Shown here: positions 55,440 through 64,000 of the stretch, in pieces
Layout of the letters: every line of letters begins with the position of its first letter
Position numbering within the stretch: the first letter of the stretch is position 1
Assembly: GCF_036320965.1 (NCBI RefSeq)
Contig: NC_092269.1
Span: 34,407,843 to 34,471,842 of the forward strand
Source: Panulirus ornatus
Taxonomy: Eukaryota > Arthropoda > Malacostraca > Decapoda > Palinuridae
DNA: 64,000 nt
Direction of reading: 5' to 3'
Translations under genes and position numbers: made by a program
The notes under the pieces: model-generated
Database searches by the model: none
Seen by the model: the letters and a program-made list of their open reading frames with translations, nothing else
Told to the model about the DNA's origin: nothing

Positions 55440-56085
55440 CATAATAAGCATAATTTTCAGACGTAACGGAGGCAGCGAGGCAGCGGAGGAGCTATGTAGT
55501 GAGTGTGGTTGAGGTCGGCCGCCGGGTAAGGAGAGTGGGCCAGACGGAGCGTCGTGCGGCCGGCAGGGTTGTCACGGCAGCGCCGGGAGTCACGTACCGG
55601 GCGGCGGGTGCAACAGAAACAATGACATCACAGTCCACATTGTCTCGCTCCCACACATTTAAAACAGCCGACATCTGGCCCCTAGACGAACGGACGGAAG
55701 GTACATCACTCGCCCTGTGCTGTCCATCACCCTCTTTAGCAAAACCCAGACACTACGAGTTCATTCTCCACGGTAGATTAATGATGTGAGCGCGCACTTG
55801 TTCCCCCCCCCCACCCGCCAAATGCCCAAGAACGCTGGGATTTAAACATGGCGGCGTATTTTTGTTACAGTGTTGTATTTAGCTTCGTCATGGTGGACTT
55901 CCTGTGCCGGTGGCTCGGGGCGAGGCCGGTGGCATCCGCCGTCTGGCCTCGTGTTTTTCGCCGGCCTCGCTCTCCCCGGGTTGATAATGTGACGTCAATA
56001 ACCCCAGACACTCCTCTCTTGGATTTTATACACCAGCTATTCTTTGTTGGCTTCCTCCTGCACCCGCTGCTGCTGCTGCTGCTGT
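55440..56085 (+). other. CpG-rich unique island with ATG-GCGGC start
   Basis: A CpG-rich stretch (about 55455-55620) contains a donor-like GGGTAAGG near 55525. Further on, TTTAAACATGGCGGC at 55841-55855 opens a 99-codon frame (MAAYFCYSVVFSFVMVDFLC...), which starts in unique DNA and runs into the following minisatellite. A TGACGTCA lies at 55990. This is a candidate promoter or first exon. The product is not recognised; its start has a hydrophobic stretch. Confidence 0.35.
55990..55997. promoter_or_regulatory. CRE/ATF-type octamer TGACGTCA
   Basis: This octamer falls inside the 55848 frame, in a CpG-rich island. Function is not shown. Confidence 0.3.
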
Positions 56086-56089
56086 CGAG

Positions 56090-56570
56090 AATGTTGGTGG
56101 TGGTGCTACTGTTACCACAGCTGTTGGAGGAGGTGGTGTGGTGGTGATGGTGCTACTGTTACCACTGCTGCTGCTGTTGGTGGAGGTGATGCTGCTTGTT
56201 ACCACAGCTGTTGTTGGTGTTGGTGATGCTGTTTCTAGTATCACAGATGTTGTTGGAGGTGGCGGCGAGCTTCTATTACCACAGCTGTTGTTGGAGGTGT
56301 TGCTTCTATTACCACAGCTGTTGTTGGAGGTGTTGGTGATGCTGCTTCTATTACCACAGCTGTTGTTGGAGGTGTTGGTGATGCTGCTTCTATTACCATA
56401 GCTGTTGTTGAAAGTGTTGGTGATGCTGCTTCTGTTACCACAGCTGTTGTTGGAGGTGGTGGCGATGCCGCTTCTATTACCACAGCTGTTGTTGGAGGTG
56501 GTGGCGATGCTTCTATTACCAAAGCTGTTGTTGGAGGTGGCGATGCTTGTGCAGGTACCTCCGCTGTTGG
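56090..56570. repeat. Minisatellite, 42-bp unit, with shortened copies
   Basis: Units run CTGTTGTTGGAGGTGTTGGT, then GATGCTGCTTCTATTACCAC and AG. Deleted forms of 33 and 39 bp occur. All lengths are multiples of three, so both strands show long Asn/Ser/Gly or Leu/Val frames (204 codons on the minus strand), which are not genes. Alternatively, size changes in threes could reflect selection, but frames on both strands are equally open. Confidence 0.92.
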
Positions 56571-56750
56571 TGCAACGCAGCTCCTGTTCGTGTTGGAGTT
56601 GGCGGTGGTGCTGTTCCCACTGCTGGTGAAGCTGTACCAATCAGATTATAACCCCCCCCCCTACCAATCATATCACACACTCCCTACCAATCATGGAAGT
56701 GACCCCCCCGTACCAATCAGGTGATGGTCTCCTATGCCACTCGGATGTGG
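56571..56750. other. Short spacer with TACCAATCA repeats
   Basis: CCTACCAATCATATCAC, CCTACCAATCATGGAAG and GTACCAATCAGGTGATGG recur in C-rich context, a small eroded tandem repeat. Confidence 0.6.
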
Positions 56751-57062
56751 GTAACCTGTAACATGCGAGCTGTTGGTGTCCCTGTAACCTGCCAACAGCT
56801 GGTTCCTGTAACCAGTTGACTGTTGGTCCCTGTAACCTGCCAACTGTTGGCCCCTGTAACCAGCCGACTGCTGGTCCCTGTAACCAGCCGACTGGTCCCT
56901 GTAACCTGCCAACTGTTGGTTCCTGTAACCAGCCGACTGTTGGTCCCTGCAACCTACCAGCCGACTGTTGGTCCCTGTAACCTACCAGCTGACTCTTCGT
57001 CCCTGTAACCAACTGAACTGCTGGTTCCATGTAAACCTCCAACTGCTGGTTCACCTGTAACC
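56751..57062. repeat. Minisatellite, 24-bp unit, ~12 copies
   Basis: Units run CTGTTGGTCCCTGTAACCAG then CCGA, with CCTGCCAA and TTCCTGTAACC variants and a few shortened copies. Confidence 0.92.
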
Positions 57063-57119
57063 AGCAAGGTGGCGGTGCATGGGACCATGCAGGTGGTGTA
57101 AGTAGTGCAGACGGTGATA

Positions 57120-57178
57120 GAGCAGGTGGTAGTGGTGGTGGTGGTGGTGGTAGTGGTGGTGGTGGTGGGGCGGGTGAG
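57120..57178. repeat. (GGT)n microsatellite
   Basis: GGT triplets with two GTA interruptions, ending in GGGGCGGG. Confidence 0.93.
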
Positions 57179-57393
57179 GCAGAAGCAGGTGTTGCGTTAA
57201 CTGGTCAAGACAATAGTATGCTACCCCGGTAGTAAGTTAGACAAAATAGGGAGTTTGTCTGTGGCAACTTTATTTATCGATATAATCTCGCACTGTAATT
57301 GTTACCGGAGAGGTTATGGATCGCGGCTCAGCCTCCATCGTCATGTATTTGGCTGGAACTTTGAATGCGAGATGGCCTTGTAAAAACTGGACG

Positions 57394-57399
<6 letters not shown>
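57179..57399. other. Unique segment, no gene seen
   Basis: About 220 bp of non-repetitive DNA without a recognised feature. Confidence 0.5.

Positions 57400-57464
<65 letters not shown>
57400..57464. repeat. (GA)n microsatellite
   Basis: This is a perfect GA tract of about 65 bp. Confidence 0.97.
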
Positions 57465-57468
<4 letters not shown>

Positions 57469-57604
57469 TGCCAGCACACTGCCCTAACCCACCCCCCTCG
57501 CCCTCCAGCAACCCGACATTCTTTTAAAAGCATGTTGCATCTTTCCATCATCATAACTCACTCCCCCGAGTCCAAACACTATTGGTAAACACTGGCTCCT
57601 GGGG

Positions 57605-57880
57605 TGACCATCTGTCTGTCTGTCTGTCTGTGCGTCTAGTCGGCTGGCTAGTTACTTGGCAAGGCTGTTTGGCCGGCCGAATGACTGGACCACAGGGTGG
57701 TTAGGCAGTTTGCTTGCCCGGCAATCTAGCTGGATGAGAGTGGTTGGCCAGCTGCTTGGATCATGTTGTTGGGTTAGCTGAGTGGTTGTTTGGCCCAGCG
57801 CCCGGCTCGCTGTGTTGCTAGTTATGTGGCTGGCTGGCTGGCCAGCGGCTAGTTATGTGGCTAGCTAGTTGACTAGAGCC
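57605..57880. repeat. CTGT tract and GCTGG/GGCTAGTT-rich degenerate repeat
   Basis: A short CTGT tract (57611-57630) passes into loosely repeated GGCTGGCTAGTTA, TGGCCGGCCGA and GTGGCTGGCTGG words with no fixed period. Confidence 0.75.
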
Positions 57881-57954
57881 TCAGTTGTGTATAACCAAAC
57901 AAAATCAAGTTAGGGAACTACACTAATACCAGAAGAATGACGGATGGCATCTGT

Positions 57955-58135
57955 GTCACCCGCCAAGCATCCAAATGTCACCCGCCAAGCAACCCCATTG
58001 TCATATGCCAGACATCCTACTGTCATCCTCTGCTATCATCCGCCAGGTATCCTATTGTCATCCATCTGGCATCCTACTATCGTCCCACCAGATATCCTAC
58101 TGTTATCCACCAGGCATCTCACTGTCATCCACCAC
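57955..58135. repeat. Minisatellite, ~22-25-bp unit, ~8 copies
   Basis: CCAGGCATCCTACTGTCATC-like units with CCGCCAAGCATCC and CACCAGATATCCTAC variants. Confidence 0.9.
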
Positions 58136-58727
58136 GGACCCCTAAAGATGGAGAGAAGGTAGAATGGAAGAAGATTCATCCACATTGGAATCTGAGCACG
58201 TGAGATTCTTGAAGACGGGGCACTCGTCGCCAAGTGAGTTAGTTGTGGACTCTTCAAGTCGGAAGAGAGGAGGAGAGGAGTAAGCGATGTTAACCGGAGA
58301 TGCTTCTTAAAAAGGTGAAGGACTTCGATGCGGAGGCGTGTGCTTGACTTTACGAACAGCATTGCAGTGATTCCGAACAGGAATGAAGGTGGGAAGGGGA
58401 AGAGTGTCAGGGCCCTTTGCGCTTTGCCCCTGATGCGACAGGCATGAGAGCAAAGGCAATCAAAACCCATGACAGGCGAGGGAAGGAGAAAGATCTGTTA
58501 CGAGAAGGATCCTACGCCTTCATGAATGACAGTATAATATGCACGTATTTCAACTAACTTTTTATCTACAATGTAGAGGCTAAAGTCTAACTTGCCCAGC
58601 GTATCAATTTGCTGGGAGCTGTTCAGACTGCGTCTGCCGTTCATATTTCCCCCCTTGTATGTCATTAGATTCTATACTAACTGGTGTTTCTTGTTTCTTG
58701 ACAGCTATTTTTCTGGCGCCTATGTCA
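58136..58727. other. Unique segment, no gene seen
   Basis: Non-repetitive DNA. A minus-strand frame of 144 codons (58036-58470) starts here and has no recognised domain; its last part is the preceding minisatellite. Confidence 0.45.
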
Positions 58728-59025
58728 GAGTGGTGGGTGGGGAGGAGCCTTCTGCTTTACTGTCTATATCTATATATAGTTGCGGGTGGGGAGGAGCCTT
58801 TTGCTTTACTGTCTTTCTATATATAGTGGTTGGTAGGGGAGGAACCTTCTGCTTTACTGTCCCTATCTATATATAGTACTGGGTACGGAAGAGCCAGCCG
58901 TTTGCTTTACCGTTTCCATCTACACACAGCGGCGAGTGGGGAGGAGCCTTCTGCTTTCCCGTCTACATCTACAGTGGCAGGTGGGGAGGAGCCAGCCCTC
59001 TGCTTTACACAGTCTACATCTGTAC
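58728..59025. repeat. Minisatellite, ~50-bp unit, ~6 copies
   Basis: Units contain GGTGGGGAGGAGCCTTCTGC then TTTACTGTCTATATCTATAT and ATAGT. Right-hand copies lose the TATATA part. The CTATATATAGT word is a perfect palindrome and looks like a TATA box, but this is probably a coincidence of the repeat unit. Confidence 0.92.
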
Positions 59026-59154
59026 AGATTAAGGACTCGGCGTGGTGCCCAAGTCTTACGGCAGACAACCTCATCAAAGACCAACAGATCTTCTGTCGTC
59101 TGGCTTCCACCATGTATAACTATCATTCCGATGTATCCCATTATCATTCCACTA

Positions 59155-59335
59155 TCATCTGGCACGTCCCCAATCCTCACAGCAGTCCCTCACACCTGGC
59201 ACGTCCCCCAACCTCCACAGCCAGAGCAGCCGCCCACAGCAGCCCCTCACACCTGGCACGTCCCCAACCCCTACAGAAGCTGCTGCCGCCCTCAGCGGCC
59301 TTACACACCTGACGCCTCCCGGCCCCCACAGCCGG
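59155..59335. repeat. Degenerate repeat of CACACCTGGCACGTCCCC
   Basis: CTGGCACGTCCCCAA recurs three or four times, with CCACAGC/CTACAGA linkers, at irregular 40-65 bp spacing. Confidence 0.8.
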
Positions 59336-59534
59336 TCTAGCCAGCTGGTGTCAATAATAAACATACCTTTAAACGCACAAGTGAAAATGACGGCAATGCC
59401 TCTGGTGTTGGACCTCGAAACATCTAAGTCGGCTCCTTATACCTGACCAACCCTCTTTCTCCACACACACACACAAACACCTGAACATTTAATATGCTGC
59501 ACACTTATCTCTTCTGTATGATGGTGAAATGTGC

Positions 59535-59830
59535 ATCAGTTCTCAATATTTCAAGAAACGGCTCTCAAAAATTTCAGGAGTCAGATCTCAATACTTCATG
59601 ACTCTGTTCCCGAGAACATTTCGTAAATCTGTTGTTAACATTTCATGAATCCGCCGTTCTTAATATTTCCGAGTCAGTTCCCGATTATTTCGTGAACCAA
59701 AAATCTCGACATTTCGTGTATCACATCTCAATATTTCGTGAATCTTCCCTCTCAATATTTCAAGAATCTGTTCTTAATACCTTCAGAATCTATTCTCAAT
59801 ACATCCACAACATTTCGGAGGATCCGTTCT
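59535..59830. repeat. Degenerate minisatellite (~25 bp) rich in TTCnnGAA
   Basis: Units resemble TCTCAATATTTCGTGAATCT. About 12 diverged copies occur. Many retain TTCnnGAA, the dimer of the heat shock element, and 59735-59747 is a perfect three-box TTCnnGAAnnTTC. Whether this is a functional site or a property of the unit is unknown. Confidence 0.75.
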
Positions 59831-60594
59831 CAACATCCATCCGTATGTACCACGTGTTTGTCATTCGCGCACGACGCTCGGAATGCGAGGCAAGTTTACG
59901 AACGAACACCTTCCTCAAAATAATTTCCTCTTCTGCCATCCCATTACAACTCCGGCGATAAGGGGAAACGTTTTCAGCTGGCGTTCCTAATCAAGGATTC
60001 CCTTAAATCAATACCAGGCGGAGGTCTTATCAGGGCCCTGTCGGTGATAAACCATCGCCAAATCCGATGCCCAATTCTACCACCATCTGGCTGACCATGA
60101 TATTACTTGGCTATGGAAATTAACTACACCATATCCATACTTTACATCATTGAAAAAGAAAAAAAAAAAAAAGAGAGGGAGAATACCGAGCGATTCTCAG
60201 ATGTGGCCAGTTCCTCAACGAGGTATACTGTAATCCAATCAGCGTCAATGTCTGCTTTTTACCAGGATAAACAAACGTCGGCCGGCCAGTGTCTCTGAGC
60301 ACCACTTTTTATTGTATGTTTCCCTGAGGCCTCTTGCATATTTAGATTAGGGGGCGGGACACCCCGTCTGTCCAGCAGGTGCAAGGTAGACCTGCCTAGC
60401 CCCCCGCGCCCCCTAGCCCCTAGTGCAGCGCCCCCCTCCCCTTACTTGCTCAGCTTCCAGTGTAACCAACATCCCCCCCCCCTCTCTCTCTCTCTCTCTC
60501 TACCCGCTACACACAGCAACAGAGATGGTCTGCCGTAAGGTCAGGTCAAGTGCCACACGCAAGATCCTGGCGTTAGGTGGGAACTCATATCACC
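59831..60594. other. Mostly unique segment
   Basis: It contains an A-rich run (about 60151-60172) and a CT tract (60481-60500). No gene was recognised. Confidence 0.5.
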
Positions 60595-60960
60595 TACACT
60601 CTCTGGGGTTGAAACCACCCTACGTCTCTCTCCAGACACTATCTGACTCTCTGGGGTTGAAATCACCCTATGATTCTCTCCAGACATTATCTGGGGGTGA
60701 AATCACCCAATGGTTCTCTCCAGACACTATCTACGGTTGGTATCACCCCATAGTTCTCCCCTGCTAGTCTCTGGGGTAATCAGATCGCCCCATAGTTCCC
60801 TCCTGCGTCTCTGGGATAGTCAGATCATCCCCATGGTCCTCTCCAGCCACTATCTGGGGTCAGATCACCCAGCCTTCGGAGTCAGATCACCTTAAGGTTC
60901 TTCCCAGCCAATCAGATCACCCCATGGTTATCCTAAGCATGTCTCTGGGGGTCAGATGAC
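60595..60960. repeat. Degenerate minisatellite, ~37-44-bp unit
   Basis: CTCTGGGGTTGAAATCACCC, ATGGTTCTCTCCAGACAC and TATCTGGGGTCAGATCACCC recur about nine times, increasingly diverged to the right. Confidence 0.87.
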
Positions 60961-61555
60961 CCCCTAACCATGCATTATCCACCGGGTATGGGTAGGGTGA
61001 GTGCTCCCGAACATGCATGCTCTCCCTAAACCGGTGTGCGGGGTCGGCATGCTCAATCCTATGTCTGTAAATACCCCATTTGTACGGCAGGGGGAGCGGG
61101 TTCTGCACTCGCGGAGCCTAAGATCTTCATAGAAAGAAAAACTGTTTAAACTTCTGCATATTCACCCATTAGTCTGTTACTATACAGATACTCCTTCGTG
61201 AGTTACTAGCTTTGCTTCTTCATAAGGCTTCTGGTTGTTTTATCTCTGAGTTCTTCGACGATTACTATTAAGTATGACACTGGGTGGAAAAAACTTAAAA
61301 AGAGGCCACTGACTGGGTCATCCCCTGGTCTTCCCTCTTCGATGGCATACAATAATCATGGTCTCTTTTAAGCTGTCACTGCAACTCAACTTCCGTAATT
61401 CTGGCCAACCCTCCACCCTCAATCTTAAGTCACTCTTCCCTGGACTTTCCTTGCTAGTTCTCTGAGCTCCTTTCCCGACTAGATTTGAGAAGCATACTTT
61501 GAGACTTAATCCCCTGTACACTGTCGGCCAATGTGGTTGAAAACCATACCATTAT
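60961..61555. other. Unique segment, no gene seen
   Basis: About 600 bp of non-repetitive DNA. No domain was recognised in either strand. Confidence 0.5.
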
Positions 61556-61768
61556 TTGCCTGCAAACATGGCGGCCCCCTTCAAAGTTCTCCGCCAGAGT
61601 GAGGCGCGCGCGCGACATGTAGTACAGCACTCTCTATGCTTCCAAGTCCCTCTCACGCAGAGACTCCTGTTGCTTTATTTCCTGCTGGATAGCGTTCGCC
61701 TCCTCATTCTCCGGCTGTCACTCGGGCCCGAGTATCAGACCAACTCTAACGATGTTCTGTCTTACTAG
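61556..61768 (+). other. 70-codon open frame with ATG-GCGGC start, unrecognised
   Basis: The frame lies in unique DNA and contains an internal AACATGGCGGC at 61565-61575, so the natural start may be the fifth codon (MAAPFKVLRQSEARAR...). The second half has a hydrophobic Leu-rich stretch (LLLLYFLLDSVRLLILRL). It could be a short protein, a first exon, or chance. Confidence 0.3.
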
Positions 61769-61980
61769 CCGAGGCATTCCTCATCCCTCAATGCTCCTCA
61801 GGGGTCCTCGCCTTCATCAGGTGGGGTGGGTCGAGTCCTAGTTCATTTACAGAGATCGAGAAGAGCAATGGTTGCAGAAGCGCGTCCTGCGGCATGCAGG
61901 TGAAATGTCCGGGAGTGTGTTGGGTCACTGTCTGTACGTTACGGGAGTGACGTTAACACTCGTCTCGCCCCGTCTCTTCA

Positions 61981-61982
<2 letters not shown>
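61769..61982. other. Unique segment before AC tract
   Basis: About 210 bp of non-repetitive DNA. No feature was recognised. Confidence 0.5.

Positions 61983-62031
<49 letters not shown>
61983..62031. repeat. (AC)n microsatellite
   Basis: This is a perfect AC tract of about 49 bp. On the minus strand it is the GT tail directly after the SINE-like body. Confidence 0.97.
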
Positions 62032-62035
<4 letters not shown>

Positions 62036-62205
62036 GAGGCCTAAGCCACCACGTACACATTAATTCGAGAGCCCCGAGGCAAGGATGAACACCTGGCTTG
62101 GGTGTGTGGGCCAACTGCCGCATCCAGTATTCAGCAGACCCGTGCAGGCCCATGATGACTGAAGGTCAGTAACGCTAACCACCACACCACGGAGGCCCAC
62201 CGGTG
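62032..62205 (-). mobile_element. tRNA-derived SINE-like element, minus strand
   Basis: On the minus strand it starts GGGCCTCCGTGGTGTGGTGG (A-box region) and continues TTAGCGTTACTGACC. A B-box region is present but eroded (GGGTCTGCTGAAT). The body continues GCCAGGTGTTCATCC and ends in a GT microsatellite. It shares its head with 39155 and 50825. Confidence 0.72.
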
Positions 62206-62228
62206 TGTATGTGTGTGTGTGTGTGTGT
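62203..62228. repeat. Short (GT)n microsatellite
   Basis: Short GT tract beside the SINE-like element's 5' end. Confidence 0.9.
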
Positions 62229-62629
62229 TGAACGAGGTCCCCGCCTCATATGCTGGGGGTAGGGCATCTCCCCCCCCCCCTCAAGACCGACCGTTCAGTT
62301 CGTCTGTCATTCGACAATTGCGGGTAATGACAGCATCTTCAAGCTGGGCGCCCGTCGCTATCACCACTCTGCCCCTCCAGAACACTGGTCTTTCCGTCCT
62401 CCCCCGGCGCACGCAACAACCCACCTTGCCCCGCTCTCCCATAGCGTCCACTCTCCCGCCCCACGCCCTCGTAAAAACACATATTCTACTGACGATCATT
62501 ATACAGGGAGCCCCGCTCTTACTCAGGGCATAACCGATCTTATTAAAGAATCAGCAAAAATGTAACACACACACAAAAAAAAATTCAGTGTCATTGATCT
62601 CGTACGCTTATATTATCTTGGGAGTTAAG
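62229..62629. other. Unique segment, no gene seen
   Basis: Contains a C-run (62270-62280) and an A-run near 62574. A plus-strand frame of 106 codons shows no domain that I recognise. Confidence 0.45.
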
Positions 62630-62930
62630 GGGTGGGGTAGGCTAGGGGGGGTTAGAAGGGTAGGGGGTAAGGGCTAGGTCTAGGGGTAGAGTTAGGGGAT
62701 GGGAGGGAGGGGGTGGGGAAGTGGTTAGGGTAGGGGTAGATCTACGGCTTGACGTAAGGTTGAGGGTAGGGGGCGCTGGGGGAGTGGGCGGGTGGAGGTA
62801 GTGGTTATAGGTAGGGGGTAGTGGTCCTGGAAGGGTTAGTGGTAGTAGGCGCGGGTAGTGGTGAGGGTGGTGGTAGTGACATGGACAATGGTAGGGGGTA
62901 GGTGGGGGTAGCTGATGGAGGAGTGGGGGG
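62630..62930 (+). repeat. G-rich TAGGGG/GTAGTGG low-complexity tract
   Basis: GGTAGGGGG, TAGGGGTAGAG, GTTAGGG and GGTGGTAGTGG words recur without a fixed period. The G-runs are spaced closely enough for quadruplex formation. It is not a telomeric TTAGG array: the phase and unit are inconsistent. Confidence 0.8.
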
Positions 62931-62974
62931 GGGCGGCAGGCAGGTGTGATTTATATAAAAGGTCAAAAAGGTCC

Positions 62975-63175
62975 GGGGGATTGGCTTAGGTCAGGGTTAC
63001 GGGGGGGCTGGCTAAGGGTAAGTTCAGGGGATTAACTCAGGTCAGAGTCAGGTGGTTGGCGTAGGTCAGGGTGAGGGGATTGGCACAGGTCAGGGGGCTG
63101 GCTAAGGGTAGGATGTAGAGGATGGTTCAGGGTTGGATCTGGACGCTGGCTTAAGTCGAAGTCAGGAGTTTCCCC
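62975..63175 (+). repeat. Degenerate minisatellite of GGTCAGGG/GGCTGGCTAAGGG
   Basis: GGGATTGGCTTAGGTCAGGG, GGCTGGCTAAGGGTA and ATTAACTCAGGTCAGAG recur about every 30-36 bp, five or six copies, fading to the right. Confidence 0.82.
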
Positions 63176-64000
63176 GAAGGTCTGACTCGGGGGGTGGGTG
63201 GGTTGGCTGAGCTCACTCAGGCGACATGGGGTCAGGGCGGAAGTGGGCCGAGCCACAGGTGACAGGGGTCTGTATAGGTGCCGCACGGGAGGTACGACAC
63301 AGGAGGTCTGTGGCAATGTAACAGGCCAATGATGTGGGGTACACGGTGGGGGGGACCTCGGACCCGGAGTCTGGGGGGTACAATACATCCATGGAGGGGG
63401 AGGGGGGCGTACAACAGAGCCATGTTGCGAGTCCATCAGGCCCGAGGTCAAGGGACAACAAATCCATTACGTGAGGCACAACAAACACGAGCAACGCAAC
63501 ACCGACGTTTTGGTTTACACAGACACGACGTAATGTGGTTCATCTTCCACAACGTAAGTTCTCTACCACGAGCGGGGGGACCGAAGCGAGGAAGTCCCTT
63601 GGTCCTCACACTATACCTGACAACACTACGGTGTTACCACTCTGTCTACAGCAGGGGCGGGGTGGATGGGTTCCCTGGAGACAGTGTCACACATCTCGTG
63701 TCCCTTGAGACCCTGAGGGACATTTGGAACAGCAGGGTATGGACTTCCTGCTCCCAAGACCGTCATGTTCTTCCCGCAGCCGGAATGCACCTCCAACTAT
63801 AACTTTCCCTGCCTTCTCGCAGTCATCTGCCCTACCGTCATCCCCTCCAGACAGCTCTCTTCCCTACCATCTCCCTCTGCTCTAGACCCTACCATCTCTC
63901 TCTGCAGACAGTCCTCTGCTCTAGATCCTGCAGCAGCAGAGAGCCCTGACTGACGCCGGGCGAGGATGACACCAGCACTTTTGAGGGGCGCCTTACGTGT
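63176..64000. other. Unique segment to the window edge
   Basis: Largely non-repetitive DNA. A plus-strand frame of 174 codons (63278-63802) and minus-strand frames overlap without a recognised domain. At 63840-63945 loose TACCATCTCCCTCTGC and CCTCTGCTCTAGATCC words recur, a small eroded tandem repeat. Confidence 0.45.

Noticed and set aside
56026..56640. Asn/Ser-rich 204-codon frame on the minus strand
   Set aside because: It lies in the 42-bp array, and the plus strand is open too. I keep only the possibility of a plus-strand frame from 55848 as a finding.
58728..59025. Tandem TATA boxes
   Set aside because: CTATATATAG is part of a 50-bp minisatellite unit; no downstream start signals or ORFs go with it.
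62630..62930. Interstitial telomere (TTAGG)n
   Set aside because: TAGGG and TTAGGG words occur but without a constant 5- or 6-base period. It is G-rich low complexity.

Overview
This window looks like gene-poor nuclear DNA from an animal, most probably an arthropod and, as a working guess, a decapod crustacean. The basis is the very heavy load of long perfect dinucleotide tracts (AT, CT/GA, GT/AC, often 60-80 bp), decayed non-LTR retrotransposons, tRNA-headed SINE-like pieces, and a short element ending in AT tracts that resembles repeats I remember as common in decapod assemblies. That last point is memory, not a search. I see no bacterial or viral organisation, no rRNA or intact tRNA gene, no CRISPR array, and no complete protein-coding gene.

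Layout. 1-7.6 kb: microsatellites and six minisatellites (24, about 39, 30, about 55 and 30 bp units among them). 8.3-11.3 kb: a near-continuous minisatellite district whose 40-bp and 39-bp arrays share a motif. 11.3-19.5 kb: C-rich low-complexity DNA, trinucleotide tracts, short minisatellites, a hairpin-rich array at 18.3 kb, and a third copy of a dispersed repeat. 19.6-20.9 kb: a 1.3 kb array of 21-22 bp units with higher-order structure. 21-22 kb: unique DNA. 22.5-24.8 kb: more arrays. 24.9 kb and 33.5 kb: two 3' fragments of the same CR1-like LINE family, plus strand. 26.6-32.4 kb: mixed unique DNA and microsatellites. 32.4-33.5 kb: a 30-bp array. 36.7-44 kb: ACC/CAC-rich DNA, a 41-bp array, a SINE-like head and a 33-bp array. 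44.5-53.2 kb: unique islands, a 27-bp array, a GGGCT tract. 53.6-55.1 kb: a minus-strand degenerate LINE with a recognisable reverse-transcriptase core. 55.4-64 kb: a CpG-rich island, more arrays (one rich in heat-shock-element-like inverted pentamers), a second clear SINE-like piece and G-rich DNA.

The long open reading frames (up to about 395 codons) fall in tandem repeats whose units are multiples of three and lie open in several frames on both strands. They are artefacts of periodicity and are not annotated as genes. Three unique islands (21.5, 55.8 and 61.6 kb) carry an identical 11-base AACATGGCGGC at the start of an ORF and are the best candidates for promoter or first-exon sequence. 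By summing my own coordinates, minisatellites cover roughly a quarter of the window. This is an estimate made by eye.
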